Below, piece by piece: positions 5,055 through 7,570 of a stretch of 7,570 nucleotides of DNA (positions are counted from its first letter, which is position 1; every line of letters begins with the position of its first letter). The notes below the pieces were generated by a model that worked only from the letters and a program-made list of their open reading frames with translations, made no database searches and was not told the DNA's origin. The stretch is from Planctomycetota bacterium (GTDB lineage Bacteria; Planctomycetota; Planctomycetia; Pirellulales; Pirellulaceae), in contig JAJRVM010000242.1 in NCBI GenBank assembly GCA_024277285.1, forward strand, positions 1 through 7,570. The letters run 5' to 3'. Both the position numbers and the translations under genes were made by a program.

Positions 5055-7043
5055 ATGTGCAACGTGATTCGATCGATGACGATTCTCTTTTTGGCAGCCG
5101 CAGTTGCGTCCATTTGCGGACCGCAAGCTACCGGTCAGGAAGATCTGACGGCATTAGAAGAACAGGCGATGCAAGCGGCGGTCCAACGGGTCGCTCCTTC
5201 GTTGGTTCAAATCGAGACGCTTGGTGGCGTGGAACAGATCCAGGGGAAATTGCTTGGTTCCGGGCCAACGACCGGCCTGATCGTCTCGGCCGACGGATTC
5301 ATCCTGTCGAGCGCATTCGGCTTCGTTGGCAAACCATCGTCGATCCTGGTAACGCTACCCTCGGGCAAACGCACGTCGGCCAAAATCGTGGCGCGTGACA
5401 GCAACCGTATGCTCGTGCTGCTCAAGGCAACCACCAACGAGATGTTGTCGGTGCCGCCGATCCTGCCACGCGAGTCGCTGCAGGTGGGGCAATGGACGTT
5501 GGCGGTGGGACGCACCTATCCAGGCAAGTTCCCAAACATGTCGGTGGGCATTCTCAGTGCCAGGAACCGGATCTGGGGCAAGGCGGTACAGACGGACGCC
5601 AAGGTTTCACCGAGTAACTATGGTGGGCCGCTTATTGACATTCGCGGCAATGTTATCGGTATCCTGGTCCCCCTCTCGCCGCAACAACAGGGCGAGATGG
5701 CGGGTTCGGAATGGTACGATTCGGGCATTGGTTTTGCCGTGCCGTTATCCGATATCATGCGCCAACTCGATACGATGAAACAGGGTAACGACCTGAAGCC
5801 GGGGATCCTGGGCGTATCGCTTAAGGGAACCGATCTTTACGGAGTGCCCGCCGTCATCGCCGCGTGTCCAGCCAAATCCCCTGCGCGCGAAGCGGGGCTT
5901 GAAGTGGGTGACACGATTGTCGAGGTGGATGGAAAGGCTATCCAACGCCAGGCACAACTGCGTCACGCGCTCGGACCTCACGTTGCCGGTGATTCCATTC
6001 ATGTCGTGGTGCAACGTGGCAAGGAGAAGAAACGGATCGAAGCGACCATCGAACTGGTCGCCGAACTGGAACCGTACGTGCGTCCCGAGCTGGGAATCCT
6101 GCCCATGCGACTAGGCAATGCAACGGGCCAGGAGGCGGGCGTCACCATTCGCTATCTGATCCCCAACGGGCCGGCGGCTACGGCGGGGCTGCAAGGGGGC
6201 GATCGCATCACGGGGTTGAACGACCTGAAGATCGCCGATACCGATGCGTTGCGGGAAGCGGTCATCGGCTTCGATCCCGGTGCCGAAGTTACCGTGAGAT
6301 TCAACCGCAAAGGAGCTTCCAAGAAGCTAACAATCAAACTAGCACGCCAGTCAACGACCGTTCCCGACATCTTGCCGACGGCTCACCCCGATTTGAAAGC
6401 CGGCGAAGGCGGCCTGCCAGCGGTCGGCATGATCGACATCCAAATCCCCGAAGCCGCCAACAAGTGTCTTGCCTATGTCCCCGAAAACTATAACCCCACC
6501 ACACAATACGCGCTCGTGGTCTGGCTGGCCGCTCCAGGTAGCTTCGATAAAGACGCCTTGCAGAAACGTTGGAAGCCGATTTGCGATCAGAATAATGTGA
6601 TCCTGCTGGCTCCCCAGCCCGCGAACCCACGACGTTGGACGTCCCTCGAAATCGAGTTCATTCGTAAGACGATGGATGATGTCGTCTCTCACTATGCGAT
6701 CGACCCGGCACGGGTCGTCGTGCACGGGTACCTGGCTGGTGCCGCCATGGCTTATCATGTGGCATTCGGCAACCGTGAACTATGCCGAGCAGTCGCACCA
6801 GTCGGCGCACCTTTGCCGATGCGAATCGGTGTGCCCATGACCGATCCCGTGCTGCCGATGTCTATCTACAGCTGCTCGTCGCCAAGTTCCAAAGCGGCCG
6901 AACAGATCGAAGCCGGACAAAAACAACTCACAAAACGTGCGTTCCCAGTGATCGTCGTCAAGATTCCTGATCCCGAACGCTACTTGAATGCGAAAGAACT
7001 GGCCGAAATGTTCCGATGGATCGACACATTAGACCGGATTTAA
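5055..7043 (+). CDS. Inactive HtrA-like protein with two PDZ domains and a degenerate alpha/beta-hydrolase domain
   Basis: A 662-residue exported protein. A signal peptide covers about residues 1-28 (hydrophobic ILFLAAAVASICG, cleavage near ATG-Q). The trypsin-fold domain (about 35-240) keeps TGLIVSADGFILSS, VLLK, GNVIGIL and GIGFAVPL. The triad positions hold Phe88 for His, Met119 for Asp and Tyr189 for Ser (SPSNYGGPL), so it should lack protease activity. PDZ1 is about 248-336 and PDZ2 about 344-430, each with the AxxAGLxxGD-type core (278-286; 375-383). Residues about 458-660 resemble PHB-depolymerase/carboxylesterase-type alpha/beta hydrolases: YVPENYNP (474-481), ALVVWLAAPG (486-495), VILLAPQP (515-522) and YAIDPARVVVHGYLAGA (547-563). 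The nucleophile elbow expected as GxSxG reads GYLAG, with Leu560 in place of Ser, and the usual late catalytic His is not apparent. Both enzyme folds therefore look non-catalytic, which suggests binding or scaffolding. The frame is intact, so selection on the protein is likely. A membrane protein gene starts one base after its stop codon. Confidence 0.9.
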   Translation: MCNVIRSMTILFLAAAVASICGPQATGQEDLTALEEQAMQAAVQRVAPSLVQIETLGGVEQIQGKLLGSGPTTGLIVSADGFILSSAFGFVGKPSSILVTLPSGKRTSAKIVARDSNRMLVLLKATTNEMLSVPPILPRESLQVGQWTLAVGRTYPGKFPNMSVGILSARNRIWGKAVQTDAKVSPSNYGGPLIDIRGNVIGILVPLSPQQQGEMAGSEWYDSGIGFAVPLSDIMRQLDTMKQGNDLKPGILGVSLKGTDLYGVPAVIAACPAKSPAREAGLEVGDTIVEVDGKAIQRQAQLRHALGPHVAGDSIHVVVQRGKEKKRIEATIELVAELEPYVRPELGILPMRLGNATGQEAGVTIRYLIPNGPAATAGLQGGDRITGLNDLKIADTDALREAVIGFDPGAEVTVRFNRKGASKKLTIKLARQSTTVPDILPTAHPDLKAGEGGLPAVGMIDIQIPEAANKCLAYVPENYNPTTQYALVVWLAAPGSFDKDALQKRWKPICDQNNVILLAPQPANPRRWTSLEIEFIRKTMDDVVSHYAIDPARVVVHGYLAGAAMAYHVAFGNRELCRAVAPVGAPLPMRIGVPMTDPVLPMSIYSCSSPSSKAAEQIEAGQKQLTKRAFPVIVVKIPDPERYLNAKELAEMFRWIDTLDRI

Positions 7044-7044
7044 C

Positions 7045-7401
7045 ATGCGTCGCACTGCGGTTGGTATCATTGCCCTGATCATGTTGGCCATCGCCGGTTA
7101 TGGCTTTGTTCGGCACGGTTTCCAGGGAAACGAATACAGTTTCTTCTGGAACTCCAGCTTGCGCATGGGGCTAGTGCTCGGCGCCGCCTGGCTCGCGCTG
7201 CCCAATCTGCTGGAACAAAAAAGCGACGCCTCGCCCTTGGCACTCACACTGGCTGCCGTCATCGTCATAGTACTCGTCGTGCGTCCCCGTGCAATCGTCG
7301 TCCTCTGGCCCATACTGCTGATCCTGGGCATCTTGCAGTTCTTCCGCTGGCTGGCCAAGCCACCTCCGGGTAAGAAACGCCGGAAGAAAACGCGCCACTG
7401 A
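7045..7401 (+). CDS. Small multi-pass membrane protein of unknown function
   Basis: A 118-residue protein I do not recognise. Hydrophobic segments lie at about residues 5-22, 40-56, 65-79 and 82-99, so three or four membrane spans are likely. The segment between spans one and two (HGFQGNEYSFFWNSS) is polar. The C-terminus is strongly basic (KPPPGKKRRKKTRH), which by the positive-inside rule should be cytoplasmic. The ATG follows the stop of the preceding gene after one base, which suggests co-translation with the PDZ/pseudohydrolase protein and possibly a membrane-anchoring partner. No separate Shine-Dalgarno is evident. Membrane location is confident; function is open. Confidence 0.75.
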   Translation: MRRTAVGIIALIMLAIAGYGFVRHGFQGNEYSFFWNSSLRMGLVLGAAWLALPNLLEQKSDASPLALTLAAVIVIVLVVRPRAIVVLWPILLILGILQFFRWLAKPPPGKKRRKKTRH

Positions 7402-7570
7402 ACGCGTTCCACGCATGGTTGGCTTTGGTGAAGCTGCGCGGGGTCAGACCCGAATGGCACTACCGGTTTGCAGGCAAGGACTTACGTCGACACATGTGAC
7501 ACCATGTTGGCACATGTCACTCGCCGGCGAACGGCTTTCTGACTGCGGTGTGAAAGGCGCAGCGTAGCGA
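7402..7570. other. Non-coding tail with short symmetric motifs
   Basis: No gene is visible in the final 169 bases. The stretch contains GGGTCAGACCC (7441-7451), five-base arms around one A, and three 10-bp units at 7491-7520. From memory, GGGTCTGACCC-type motifs recur around REP-like repeats in some planctomycetes and other bacteria, but this could not be checked. The region may be the edge of another repeat that continues past the window. Confidence 0.4.
7491..7520. repeat. Three 10-bp-phased CATGT units
   Basis: CACATGTGAC, ACCATGTTGG and CACATGTCAC run head to tail, so CATGT recurs exactly every ten bases (7493, 7503, 7513). The outer two units differ at one position. The helical-turn phasing would place the motifs on one face of DNA. 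The function is unknown, and the run is short enough to be chance. Confidence 0.5.

Overview
The window looks like chromosomal DNA of a planctomycete, probably of the Pirellulales type. That call is an inference. It rests on an exported NPCBM-domain protein, several exported HtrA-type (S1C) proteins side by side, mostly weak ribosome binding sites, moderately high GC and structured intergenic repeats. All convincing genes are on the + strand. No rRNA, tRNA, CRISPR array, integrase or transposase gene was found.

Layout. Positions 1-143 hold the right part of a structured, non-coding repeat element that begins outside the window. A two-gene unit follows. The first gene (310-1512) encodes an exported protein with a C-terminal NPCBM domain. 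It overlaps by four bases (ATGA) the second (1509-3341), an HtrA-like serine protease with an intact His/Asp/Ser triad, one PDZ domain, a Lys/Pro-rich linker and a C-terminal domain that resembles LolA-type folds. After a 204-bp gap comes a second HtrA-like gene (3546-4595) in which all three triad positions are substituted. A 459-bp intergenic region (4596-5054) carries a complete copy of the repeat element (about 4714-4901). Beyond it lies a third HtrA-like gene (5055-7043), also without the triad. It has two PDZ domains and an alpha/beta-hydrolase-like domain that has lost its nucleophile serine. A small membrane protein gene (7045-7401) follows one base later. The last 169 bases look non-coding and contain a 10-bp-phased CATGT repeat.

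How the genes may work together. All three protease-fold proteins have N-terminal export signals, so they should act in the periplasm or at the envelope. The local set is one catalytically competent HtrA protease and two paralogues that became inactive by different substitutions. A plausible but unproven reading is an envelope quality-control or signalling module in which dead paralogues act as substrate adaptors, inhibitors or mixed-oligomer subunits of the active enzyme, as ClpR does for ClpP in cyanobacteria. The repeat element is the other notable item. Its two copies differ at five stem base pairs, and all five differences are compensated on the opposite arm, so the hairpins have been maintained. 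The copies are in direct orientation and bracket the NPCBM/protease/pseudoprotease genes.
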